Part shown: positions 48,780 to 58,954 of the stretch, one piece after another | Numbering within the stretch: position 1 is the stretch's first letter | Layout of the letters: each line of letters starts with the position of its first letter | Assembly (NCBI GenBank): GCA_004026145.2 | Contig: CP034990.1 | Span: 9,783,066 to 9,847,065, forward strand | Direction: 5' to 3' | Length of the DNA: 64,000 nucleotides | Origin: Takifugu bimaculatus | Taxonomy: Eukaryota; Chordata; Actinopteri; Tetraodontiformes; Tetraodontidae | Notes under the pieces: generated by a model | What the model was told of the DNA's origin: nothing | The model's input: only the letters and a program-made list of their open reading frames with translations | Database searches by the model: none | Position numbers and translations under genes: made by a program

Positions 48780-50890
48780 CTGCTGGAGCCACTCCTCCAG
48801 CTTAGGGGGTGGCAGCCCCCATTGCTCCGATGACCTCGGGGATCACTGTTGTCTTCCCTCCCCACGTTCTTTCCATCTGCTCTCTCAAATCTTCGTATTT
48901 CTCCAGTTTTTCACCATTTCTCAGACTGATGTTTCTGTCATTTGGGACTGTCACTTCTATCATTACAGCCTTCTTGTCCACTTTGTTCACCACCACCACA
49001 ATGTCCAGCTGGTTTACCATCATCCGTTTGTCAGTCTGTATATGGAAGTCGAACAGGATCATAGCCCATTTTTTCTTCACCACATTTGAAGCTGTGTCTC
49101 AATTTGACCTTAGAGTTTCTAGTCCAAATTTGGCACAGATGTCCCTACACACTATACTGTCTACTTAGTTGGGATTTTTTAACTATGCTTTACCTACTAT
49201 CATCTTACACACTGATTGTCTCATGGGCTTCTTTGCAAGCTTGCACCTTGGGTCTTGCCAGAAGTGGTAGATCCTGGCTTTTTCACTCTTGTACTTGGGA
49301 CCTCTGCTTGTGCTACCAAGATCAGTCCTTCTGTGCTCTCCATCAGTCCAGCCTTTTCCAGCTAGAATTTTCTGATATCAGCCACTTCCTCAATGTGGGG
49401 ATGCGGTACCTACCATGCATGTATCAAGAACGGTGGCAGGTCAGTTCAAGCCCGTGTGGGCAAAACATTTGAGGTGTTCTGGTAGTAGTGGTAGCTACCC
49501 TTGAGCAAGGTACTAAACATCCAATTGCTCATATAGAGCCCTGCTATGAGCTTGTGACTCATTCAGAGGTGTACCCTGCCTTTGCCCATATTTAGCTGGA
49601 ATAGGCTCCAGCATGTGTCCTCTTGCAAATAAAATATAATAAATGTCTCAAGGTGTCAAAGGTGAAAGAGACGAAATGGGTTTTAGGAAAAGATTTAAAA
49701 TCAGATAAGATTAAGCTCTGTTTGATGTGCTGGGACAAAAGGTTCCAAAATAAGTTTTGGGAACACTCGAGCAGCTGGTCAGCTGCTGATAGAGCACATG
49801 TGTCCATAGGGTTGTATGAGCTCACAGATGTCAGGCAGGCCAAGACTGTGTAGGGATTTAAAAGCAAATAAAATAATTGAAAAAAGGATTTTAAAATGGA
49901 TGGACAGCCAGTGGAGAAAAGCTAACATTGGGAAAACGTACTAAAGTGTGGATTACAGTTTTAGATTAGACTGCTGTCATCATAATGGTAAAAAGAAATG
50001 CAACATTTACTAAATTTCAACTCAAGTGGGAGCCAATAGACAGAGGAGGAGAGTGCCAAGAACTAAGCCCTGCTCCTGCTTGTCTTTCCATGATTGTTCC
50101 AGCTGTTCTCCTCCATCTAATTTCTGTTGTTGCCTGAGGTAATGACTTAGCATCTTATTTCTGGGGGCCATCTTTATGATATCCTCACAGATCTTTTCTG
50201 TTTCATCCTGGATAATGGATCTCATGCTGACTAGTCCTCAGCCTTGAACTTTTGGCTTCAAAAAGGAGTAGCTTTCTTGTCTTTTTGACACTAGCTTCTA
50301 TCTCTACCTCTGGCCTCTGGTTTATTATACTAGCAGGATATCTATTGCCTGGCAGGGTGAAAGGGTTTATTGTCCAGACTTTGTTCTTTCCATTCAGCTC
50401 TCAGGACTTGCCTTATGCTCTGGAGGTATTTTTGCTGTGACCTACTTCCTTGTAGCCTCCTCAATGCCCCCTTCAGAATACCAAGGTTCCCCTCGATAGC
50501 CTGGCCCCCATCAGTTCTCCATCTTGTGTTTTATTTCCACTACTGTTGTCAAGATGAATGACTTTCCGATGTTGTTGCTGGCGTTCTGAGAAGTGTGAAT
50601 CAGAGAGTCTCGCTCATCTTGGCATGCGACTGATGTCATCTATGTAAAGCAAGTGGCTAATGGTGCCCCATTTGGTAGCTGAAAGCCATAGCCAATATCG
50701 TCAGTGACCTGGCTCAGAGTTAGGGTTAATAGAACATCACCTTGGTATATGCCACCTGTGATGGTGACCAGTGGGCATGAAGTTGGCCTCCAGGTTGGTC
50801 TTTTATGGCCCCATGGAGTTTTTGTATGAAGGCTCAGATTCATGTTGTTGTCTAGTTCCAAGCACTTCAGGATCAAGGTATGAGGCATTT
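48780..50890 (-). mobile_element. Decayed RLE-type LINE (Dong/R4 or Rex6-like), 5'-truncated, interrupted
   Basis: Minus-strand fragments in order: RT-like piece 50888-50640 (ITGGIYQGDVL, then GYGFQLPNGA); 50225-50022 (IIQDETEKICEDIIKMAPRN, then LRQQQ); about 49440-49090, similar at DNA level to the tRNA-like/zinc-finger segment of the family as I remember it; and 49083-48802 (IQTDKRMMVNQLDIVVVVNK, then AVMIEVTVPNDRNI, LEKYEDLREQMERTWG). The last piece matches the restriction-like endonuclease region of site-specific-type LINEs; the usual PDIVVVD reads LDIVVVV here. Many frame breaks show it is dead. Positions about 49440-50010 are later repeat insertions. Clade assignment is tentative. Confidence 0.75.
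49440..50010 (+). repeat. SINE-like and other interspersed repeat fragments inside the RLE LINE
   Basis: GTGTACCCTGCCTTTGCCC, then AGCTGGAATAGGCTCCAGC near 49570-49612, is the common fish RTE-related SINE 3' segment. GGCCAAGACTGTGTAGGG, then TTTTAAAATGGATGGACAGC near 49835-49910, resembles another frequent fish repeat that I cannot name. Boundaries are approximate. Confidence 0.5.
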
Positions 50891-52334
50891 AAGCCTAAAT
50901 GACTACTCTATTTAAAGATAAATGTACAATGTTTGCATTTCTGATCTGCATCTAATTCACCATCATATAATAAATAGTATTTTTCTGATTTGACTTGATT
51001 TTGAATGTACATTAACATAGGAATATATATTATAAGATAATGAAACACTTTATGATAATAATATTCACATAAGCATGATCAATTCTGTGCACATCACTGG
51101 CAATTCATTAATTGCCCTCTTCAGTGTTGACTGTGATTTCTTTAAATTATATTAATAAAAATATTTAGAATGTAAAGGCATAGTGGTATCTCTTGCTACC
51201 TTAAACAAACAAATGGGTAAAGATACTTTAGTTATTACAACCATTTTGTGTGTATGATTTTTGGAAAATTGGTAGCCCGACCCTCATACCAACTATAATT
51301 TTTAGATTTCAGATATTTTTCACAAGTGCTGGAGAATACCAGTGAATTCTTATTTTTAGCCTGACAAAACTGGCTTTGAAAAAGCTGAACAATTCTGTAA
51401 TTAGTCACATCTTGTACTAATTAGCCTGCTATATTGACATTTGGTTTCCATTATATTGTCAGTTTTCAAGAACTGACAATAAAATTAAACAATTTGTAAT
51501 TCACTGAAATCTTTTCATGCATGAGGCGTAGCCTTTTATGATGTACGGAAAAGTGTCATGCTGTCAATTATTTGTCTCCGCCAGGATAATTAAAGCCCAC
51601 TCAAAAGAGTTTCCGCACTCATCACAGTCACATTGTCAATTCATGAGTCTGTCTACATTATACCAGCTCCAAGAATCCTTTAAAATTTTTACTTGTCTTT
51701 TCTTTGGCAACGATGCATGTACATCCCTGTGTTCTGGCAGCATGTCCAATATGAGTGACACTAGTTGGCTCATTTGTAGGCTGCAGTGATACCACATCAG
51801 AAATCTGTGATTCCCTCAGTTGCTGAGCTTCAGTGGTAAAAAGAGGGGGAAAATGTTCAATGCAGCACATTTTCAGCACATCACTGTCTTATTTTTCACC
51901 CATTTTAATACTACAGCTCCAAAGCTAGTGGAGTGGATTTTCCTTCCAAGGTAATTGGGAGTGTAGAAGACTTCATAAGAGCACTGATCTTGACCTGTTG
52001 TCACAGAAGAGTTTGTATTATGTCAGATGACTGTGTTAAACACTTGAAGCCCCTTAATTGTCTCACAGCAGTCATTGTTTAAACAACTTTGTATTAAAAT
52101 CCTCACATTACTTATTTATTAATTGGGTGAAAAGATAATTTGAAACAAATCAAGATATGCAGGCAGGACTACAAATAACCATATGAAACTTTATATAAGG
52201 GTTGTCAGATTAAATGAGCCATTAAGTATTTTCTTTTTTCTCTTATTGCACTTGATTGGAAGTAAATATTGATTAATTGAGAATAGCTATGAATCATGGT
52301 GTGCTAATTTCAGAAGTAGTTTATCTTTCTTATC
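50891..52334. other. Intronic stretch: nothing recognised
   Basis: AT-rich sequence between two LINEs. No coding exon, RNA gene or classifiable repeat was seen. Confidence 0.45.
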
Positions 52335-52425
52335 TTAGGTTCCCAGGTTGTGGGTTGCGTGAGTATTGCGTCACTTCCTGTCTCCCCTATCGTTCGTTGG
52401 TTGCATTGTGCACGGGGTGCCGTAT

Positions 52426-52521
52426 TTCACTTAATATTTAACACTTGGTGTGTTGTATTCACTTAATATTGAACACTTGGTGTGTTATATTCACTTTACT
52501 TAAAATTTTGAACACTTGAGA
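52426..52521 (+). repeat. 32-bp tandem repeat in L2 5' UTR
   Basis: Copies start at 52426, 52458 and 52490 (TTCACTTAATATTTAACACT-type). The first two are nearly identical and the third is diverged. They lie just upstream of ORF1. Confidence 0.8.
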
Positions 52522-52601
52522 CACTCTAGTCACCCGATATCAACAGTGAGAAACAACCCATATTAAACAAATACAGGGCTTCGCCGATCACTAGCGTTAG
52601 C

Positions 52602-53461
52602 ATGGCATCACCGTCTGTTTCACCCGGTGTCTTTGTCTGTTCAGAGTGCGAAATGTTTAGTTACTCCTCTGCCTCCCTTAGTGAAGGGAATAGGTGCAGA
52701 AAGTGTAGTTTATTTATGGCTATGGAGGCGAGACTTAGCGAGCTTGAGACGCGGTTCCGCAGTTTGGAGTTAGCTGGAGTTGCGTCATGTAGCCAGGGTA
52801 AGCTAGCTGCTGCGGAGCCGCCTAGCGTAGCTACAGCTAGCGGTCCCCCGGCAGCAGCCGAGCAGCCGGCTAGCCAGGGTGGCTGGGTGACGGTTCGTAG
52901 GAAGCGTAGCCCAAAAAAAGGCCCGCGGTGCACCACCAACCGCTTCCCGTGGCTAACCGCTTTTCCCCACTCGGCGACACACCCGCTGAGAAACCGACCC
53001 TGGTAATTGGCGACTCTGTTTTGCGCCACGTGAAGCCGACTCCAGCGACCATAGTTAGGTGCATTCCGGGGGCCAGAGCGGGCGACATAGAAGCAAATTT
53101 ATGGCTGCTAGCGAGACGTAATCGTAAATTTGGTAAAGTTATTATTCACGTCGGAGCCAACGACACCCGGCTTCGTCAGTCGGAGGTCACTAAAATTAAC
53201 TTGAAGTCGGTGTGTAACTACGCAAAAACGATGTCGGACTTCGTAGCATTCTCTGGTCCCCTCCCCAATCTGGCCAGCGATGAGATGTTTAGCCGCATGT
53301 CATCGCTTCGTCGCTGGCTGTCACGGTGGTGCCCCGATAACCAGGTGGCCTTTATAGACAATTGGAGCACCTTTTGGGGAAAACCTGGTCTGATTAGGAG
53401 AGATGGTGCTTCTCTCATTTCTAGTAATCTGGCTAATTTTATTAGACCCAAAGTGACCTGA
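52602..53461 (+). pseudogene. L2 ORF1 protein (CxxC zinc motif, coiled coil, SGNH esterase-like), frame broken once
   Basis: The first frame starts at ATG 52602. It carries a zinc motif C13-x2-C16-x15-C32-x2-C35, then a short coiled coil (ARLSELETRFRSLELAG), then an Ala/Pro-rich linker ending SPKKGPR. A -1 shift at the A7 tract (52913-52919) continues as VHHQPLPVANRFSPLG and then the esterase domain. The esterase has GDS (block I, in LVIGDSVLRHVK) and GANDTRL (block III). The last segment reads RRDGASLISSNLANF. In related elements I recall RDGIHPT here, so the catalytic Asp-x-x-His appears to have lost its His. Stop TGA 53459-53461. Known role: RNA binding and esterase activity in L2/CR1-type ORF1. 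Confidence 0.8.
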
Positions 53462-53482
53462 CAATCCAGGGTCCAGACCAGG

Positions 53483-56400
53483 ATGCAGAGTTGTAGTCTT
53501 ACACACCTCTCTGCTGCTTCCTTAGAACCCTCACCCACCAACAATAACATATTTAACACTATAGAGGTAGTCTCTGTTCCACGGTTAAAAGTTCACCAAG
53601 CACAGAGTGGGGGAGCGGTCAATCACCAAAATCTTATTAAAATTAATACTGAAGCACAAGTTGGAGAAACTAATATCACAATTAAGTGTGGACTGTTAAA
53701 TATTAGATCTCTTTTGTGTAAATCCCTGTTAGTGCACGACCTGATAGCGGATCATCACATTGATTTATTTTGTCTTACTGAGACCTGGCTTCAGGAGGAG
53801 GAGTATGTGAGCTTAAATGAATCTACTCCTCCTACCCATCTTAATTATCATATTCCACGTGTTACTGGTCGAGGAGGGGGAGTGGCAGCAATCTATCACT
53901 CCAAGTTATTAATTAATCCCAGACCAAAACATAGCTTCAGTTCATTTGAAAGCCTGACTCTTGGCATCACTCATCTGAACTGGAGGACAGAAAAGCCACT
54001 TCTGTTTGTAGTTGTATATCGGCCCCCTGCTGGGCCACATTCAGAGTTCCTGTCTGAGTTCTCTGATTTCTTATCTGACTTGGTCCTTAGAACGGAAAAA
54101 GTCATTATCATTGGAGACTTTAATATCCATATGGACGTTATAAATGACAGCTTTAGAAATGGCTTCATTTCATTACTTGAGTCAGTTGGGTTCCTCCAGC
54201 AGATAAACCAACCAACTCATAACTTCAACCACACCCTAGATCTAGTTCTGACTTATGGTGTTGAGGTAGAACATGTGTCAGTGTTCCCTCAGAACCCAGT
54301 CCTGTCAGACCATTCTTTGATCACTTTTACATTTATGATTAAGGATTCTTCTATGCTCAGAACAAAGTCTTACTATAGCAGATGTCTTTCAGATAATGCT
54401 GTAGCTATGTTTAAGGAAGCAATCACTGTGCTAATCCCAGGACCACCGTGTGTTTCCCCAGGGATCAGTCATTATAATCTTAGCCCTGCTGAGGTTGACT
54501 CTATTGCTGAAGGTGCATCAGCCTCACTGAGAATCACGCTTGATTCTGTTGCCCCCCTGAAAAAGAAAATAGTAAATCAGAGGAGGTGTGCCCCCTGGTA
54601 TAATTCACATATCAGGACCCTCAAGCAGAAAGTGCGAAGACTGGAAAGGAAGTGGCATTCTTGTAAAATAGACAGCTACCATGTAGCCTGGAAAGACTGT
54701 CTATTAGTTTACAAAAAGGCCCTTCGCAAGGCTAGAACAGCTTATTTTTCTTCTTTGATTGAGGAAAATAAGAACAACCCCAGGTTTCTTTTCAGCACTG
54801 TGGCCAAATTAACCAAGAGTCACAGTGTTTTAGATCCACGTATCCCTTCTTCCCTGAGTGGTGAAGACTTCAGGAGCTTCTTCACTGATAAAGTTCTAGC
54901 TATCAGAGAGAAAGCTAACCAGGCCATCCCAACAACTGGACCATCACCAGATGTGCCGACTGTGGGAACATACAGGGTCTCCAACGAGCCCTTAAGCTCC
55001 TTCAGCCCTATATATTTTTCTGAGGCGTCATCGCTAATTCAGAAATCCAAGACCACCACGTGTCTTTTAGATCCCATCCCAACACACCTGTTGAAGGATG
55101 TTTTACCATTGATAGGCAGTTCTATCCTGGACCAGATCAATGGTTCTTTAGTGTCAGGTTATGTACCCCGGTCCTACAAGGTGGCAGTGATTAAGCCATT
55201 GCTTAAAAAACCATCACTGGATCCCGATGTCTTAGCAAATTATAGGCCAATATCCAACCTTCCTTTTATCTCTAAAGTTCTAGAGAAGGTGGTGGTGACT
55301 CAGTTACTGGAGCACCTGCAGAGGAACAGCCTGTTTGAGATGTTTCAGTCAGGCTTTAGAGCTCACCACAGCACAGAAACAGCACTTCTTAAAGTCACTA
55401 ATGATCTTCTCATAGCTTCCGATCATGGACTGGTCTCCATGCTGGTTCTGCTGGACCTCAGTGCTGCTTTTGATACAGTTGATCACAGCATCCTGTTACA
55501 GAGACTGGAACATGTGATTGGGATTAAAGGGACAGCACTAGACTGGTTTAGATCATACTTATCTGATAGATACCAGTTTGCCCATGTCCATGGTGTTCCC
55601 TCCTCATACAGTAGGGTGAGCCATGGAGTTCCTCAAGGTTCTGTACTCGGACCAATCCTCTTCACATTGTACATGCTTCCCTTAGGGAACATTATTCGGC
55701 AGCATGGGATAAATTTTCATTGTTATGCTGATGACACTCAGCTCTATTTATCCATGAAACCCGAGGAGACAGAGAAGTTAGTGAAGCTCCAGACCTGTCT
55801 TAAAGACATAAAGTCCTGGATGTCTTCAAATTTCCTCCTCCTTAACCCAGGAAGAACTGAGGTCATGGTGTTTGGTCCTGAACCTCTCAGGGATAGATTA
55901 GATCACATGATCACTCTAGATGGTATCTCATTAACATCTAGTCTCTCTGTGAGGAATCTAGGAGTAACTTTTGATCAAAATCTCTCCTTCAACTCACACA
56001 TTAAATTAGTCTCTAGAAGTGCCTTTTTTCACTTGAGGAACATCACAAAGATCAGGAAACTGCTGACGCGGCATGATGCTGAAAAGTTAGTCCATGCATT
56101 TGTTATTTCTAGGCTGGACTACTGTAACTCCTTATTATCAGGGTGTCCAAACAACTCTTTAAGAAGCCTCCAGTTGATCCAAAATGCTGCAGCCAGAGTT
56201 CTGACAGGTATTGACAAAAGAGATCATATTACTCCTGTACTGGCGTCACTTCATTGGCTGCCCGTTAAATTTAGAATAATTTTTAAAACCCTTCTTTTGA
56301 CCTACAAGGTCCTCAGAGGCCTAGCTCCATCCTACCTGGAGGAGCTAGTGATACCTTACCAGCCCAATAGACCGCTCCGCTCTCAGAATGCTGGTCTACT

Positions 56401-56566
56401 TGTGGTTCCCAGAGTTTCCAGGAGTAGAATGGGGGGCCGAGCATTTAGCTACCAGGCCCCCCTGCTATGGAACCATCTCCCTGTCCAGGTACGGGAGGCT
56501 GACTCCATCGCTACTTTTAAGATCAGACTCAAAACCTACCTCTTTGAAAAAGCTTATTGTTACTAA
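53483..56566 (+). CDS. L2 ORF2: APE-type endonuclease plus reverse transcriptase, 1027 aa, intact
   Basis: Uninterrupted frame starting 22 bases after the ORF1 stop, in the same frame as the second part of ORF1. Endonuclease motifs: LLNIRS (N73), TETW (E100), GDFNIH (D212, N214), SDHSLI (D276, H277). Reverse transcriptase: PLLKKPSLDP, NYRPISNLPFISK, LLDLSAAFDTVDH, GVPQGSVLGPILF and the catalytic YADD (748-751). The C-terminal region RNITKIRKLLTRHD through LHWLPVKFRIIFK is typical of L2/CR1-like elements. The length is full for the clade. Known role: target-primed reverse transcription. All key residues that I can check are present, so the protein could be active. Confidence 0.95.
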   Translation: MQSCSLTHLSAASLEPSPTNNNIFNTIEVVSVPRLKVHQAQSGGAVNHQNLIKINTEAQVGETNITIKCGLLNIRSLLCKSLLVHDLIADHHIDLFCLTETWLQEEEYVSLNESTPPTHLNYHIPRVTGRGGGVAAIYHSKLLINPRPKHSFSSFESLTLGITHLNWRTEKPLLFVVVYRPPAGPHSEFLSEFSDFLSDLVLRTEKVIIIGDFNIHMDVINDSFRNGFISLLESVGFLQQINQPTHNFNHTLDLVLTYGVEVEHVSVFPQNPVLSDHSLITFTFMIKDSSMLRTKSYYSRCLSDNAVAMFKEAITVLIPGPPCVSPGISHYNLSPAEVDSIAEGASASLRITLDSVAPLKKKIVNQRRCAPWYNSHIRTLKQKVRRLERKWHSCKIDSYHVAWKDCLLVYKKALRKARTAYFSSLIEENKNNPRFLFSTVAKLTKSHSVLDPRIPSSLSGEDFRSFFTDKVLAIREKANQAIPTTGPSPDVPTVGTYRVSNEPLSSFSPIYFSEASSLIQKSKTTTCLLDPIPTHLLKDVLPLIGSSILDQINGSLVSGYVPRSYKVAVIKPLLKKPSLDPDVLANYRPISNLPFISKVLEKVVVTQLLEHLQRNSLFEMFQSGFRAHHSTETALLKVTNDLLIASDHGLVSMLVLLDLSAAFDTVDHSILLQRLEHVIGIKGTALDWFRSYLSDRYQFAHVHGVPSSYSRVSHGVPQGSVLGPILFTLYMLPLGNIIRQHGINFHCYADDTQLYLSMKPEETEKLVKLQTCLKDIKSWMSSNFLLLNPGRTEVMVFGPEPLRDRLDHMITLDGISLTSSLSVRNLGVTFDQNLSFNSHIKLVSRSAFFHLRNITKIRKLLTRHDAEKLVHAFVISRLDYCNSLLSGCPNNSLRSLQLIQNAAARVLTGIDKRDHITPVLASLHWLPVKFRIIFKTLLLTYKVLRGLAPSYLEELVIPYQPNRPLRSQNAGLLVVPRVSRSRMGGRAFSYQAPLLWNHLPVQVREADSIATFKIRLKTYLFEKAYCY

Positions 56567-56919
56567 TTCAGTAGTTCCAGTTACTATCATAGACAGACAA
56601 ATTATCATACCTAGGGGGTCGTCTAATCGTTAGGTCACATCTTAGTTATGCTGTTATAGGCCAAGGCTGCCGGGGTCCGGAAACATGATCACCTGACAGG
56701 CCTCTGTCACTCCACTGGGTCATGGTTTCCTCTCCTTTCCTCTCCTTTCCTCTCCTCATCAAGCAGACTAGTTATGCTGATTCTTGTGTAGTTTTTCTGC
56801 TTCCCCCCCCCCCCCCTCTATTTATTTACAGGTATCGCCGCCCTCGGAGCTGCATAATGACCTCCGGCCCCGCTGAAGTGATTGTGCATCATATTTTTTG
56901 TGTGTGTTTCTGTGCTCTG

Positions 56920-57200
56920 TGCCTCTCCTCTCCCTCTCCTCTCCTCTCCTCTCCTCTCCTCTCCTCTCCTCTCCTCTCCTCTCCTCTCCTCTCCTCTCCT
57001 CCCTCTCCTCTCCCCCTCCTTCTCATTTTCCTCTCCCTCTCCTCTTCTTTCCTCTCCTCTTTCCCCTCCTCCTCCTTCTCCTCTCCTCTACCTCCCCTCC
57101 ACTCTACTCTACTTCTCTTCTCCTCTCCTCTCCTCTCCTCTCCTCTCCTCTCCTCTCCTCTCCTCTCCTCTCCTCTCCTCTCCTCTCCTCTCCTCTCTCT
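56920..57200 (+). repeat. (TCTCC)n simple repeats in L2 3' UTR
   Basis: Two runs of the pentamer CTCCT/TCTCC (about 56920-57008 and 57118-57197) are separated by a degenerate pyrimidine-rich stretch. The apparent long open frames are translations of the repeat. Confidence 0.95.
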
Positions 57201-57366
57201 CTACCCAGCCGGCCATCAGCAGGAGGGTCCCCCTACACGAGCCTGGTCCTGCTCAAGGTTTCTTCCTGTTAAAGGGGAGTTTTTCCTTGCCACTGTTGCT
57301 TGTCTGGGGTCAGGCCCTGGGATTCTGGAAAGCGCCTTGAAACAATTTTGATTGTATAAGACGCTA

Positions 57367-57398
<32 letters not shown>

Positions 57399-57402
57399 TT
57401 GT

Positions 57403-58954
57403 GAATCGAAACGTGTTGAGTTATAGGTTCGTCAAGTAAACATCAAGTTAACAGTAAATATCACGTAGGTTTTACCTTCATAGTTACTTGGCAGCTGGCA
57501 GTAGGGGAAGGACTCTACCCCCACAGCCTATTCATCCTTTGTTTTACCATGCTGGTTTTTACTGTGTTAAGACTGCTGTTATTGTGACTGTGGAGGAGCA
57601 TGCTCGCCGCTCTGTCCAGCAACAACAATGAAAGGGAAAGTAGTAAGAAGTCACTGTCATTGGCTCACACAGTTTTGATTTTATTGGACTGGTCACTGCA
57701 GTCAACTGTTACGTCTGAACGCTTGTTTGTTGTAGACGCGAAGCGACGGGTTTGTTTTTCTCTTTTTATTGTAGGCAGAATGGGTTGCTATGTAAAGCAC
57801 GAGCACAAAGCACAATATTATATATGATTATAGTCTCTTTTTAATAAACTAGAATATACCAGAACAAGTATTTCTCACCAAATATTTGCTTGGGTGCACT
57901 AGTACATTCTGATGGGTGGTACTAACCAACAGTCCCGACAGGACAGCCAGCAAAACAGGCCACAGACAAAGAGTCAGGCCAGTAGTCTAAGTAGCAATGA
58001 ACAGTGGGAATGTGGGGCAAGGATGGTAACAATTAGATGTAGGTGGACATATGAGGGTAATTCAGGTTAACTGTCACGGACCAAATGAGAACCCAAATGC
58101 GACACATGAGTTTGGCTGAACACCGCTTTATTGACAGAAACAGACAACAGACAGGATTCACCGGGGAGCGAGCAGAACAGAATAGTCGGGGACAGGAAAG
58201 GTCGATATCGGGCAGAAGGCAGACAGAGTTTACCGGGGAGCAGGCAAAACAGAATGGTCAGGAACAGGCAAGGTCGGAACCGGGCAGGCAGGCAAACAGG
58301 AATACGCTGGAAAGTCATCGGAGCACAAATAACAATCTGGCAGAGAGCAGGTGTGCCTCCGGGGTTTAAGACAAGAGCTCATTAGAGTCCTGATGCACAA
58401 CAGGTGTGCGGGGTGAGGCAGCTCACGGGCATGATTGCCCGCAGCTGTGATAGTTACCGGAGGTACAGAGGAGATAGGAGGAGAGATGTAAGACAGGTAG
58501 GGAGAATAGGAAAAATACCGGTAAATCAATAAACATACACAGCACACAGACCCAAACACAAGCAGTAACTTGCATGATTCTTTTTGGTGTTTAGCCACTC
58601 AGAGAACACAACATGACAAAGTTTTTTTTTTTGTTTTTTTTTACAGCGCACTTAAAAGCACTCGGTATTCTTTCACCACTTACAAAGACGTGCAATGGCA
58701 AAATTGGAAACGGCCTTTGAATTTCTCTTGCTTATTTTTTAGTTCAAAACTACATAAGCAGATGTTCATCAAGATAAAAAAATTACTGTCACAGTCCTTC
58801 AAGTGAGTCACATTGGATGTCTGAACCCTTATTAGCAATAAACATAATGGTGTAATATTAATAATTTTAAGAATTACTTATAACCTCTGTTCCTATTATA
58901 TGCAAAACTAAATGTTTGATGAGCCTTTTCTCCTTGTTTCTGGGTTATTTTCAG
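57403..58954 (+). other. Intron remainder before the ADCY7 5' UTR exon
   Basis: No coding exon. Contains an interspersed repeat with an internal 72-bp tandem (58075-58520) and a T-rich run near 58621-58643. It ends at an acceptor-like TTATTTTCAG (AG 58953-58954). Confidence 0.45.
58075..58520. repeat. Interspersed repeat with internal 72-bp duplication
   Basis: CCGGGGAGC-containing segments start at 58161 and 58233 and stay similar for about 60 bases (both include ACAGAAT, GGTC and CGGGCAG). The block TCTGGCAGAGAGCAGGTG to AACAGGTGTGCGGGGTGAG resembles a common fish repeat. Class unknown. Confidence 0.55.

Larger units (their letters stand above)
52335..57402 (+). mobile_element. Near full-length L2-clade LINE, with intact ORF2
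   Basis: About 5.07 kb: a CpG-rich 5' UTR with a 32-bp tandem repeat (52426-52521), ORF1 (52602-53461, one frame break), ORF2 (53483-56566, intact), and a 3' UTR with two (TCTCC)n arrays. The end is AAATAAAGATTGATTGATTG, the ATTG-repeat tail of L2/Maui-type elements. The element is sense relative to ADCY7. The 5' boundary is estimated from the composition change. No clear target duplication was found. An unbroken ORF2 suggests recent insertion. Confidence 0.9.

Noticed and set aside
56722..57351. Open frames of 124-209 codons across the Ser/Leu/Pro-rich stretch
   Set aside because: They are translations of the (TCTCC)n arrays in the L2 3' UTR in all three frames and have no domain.
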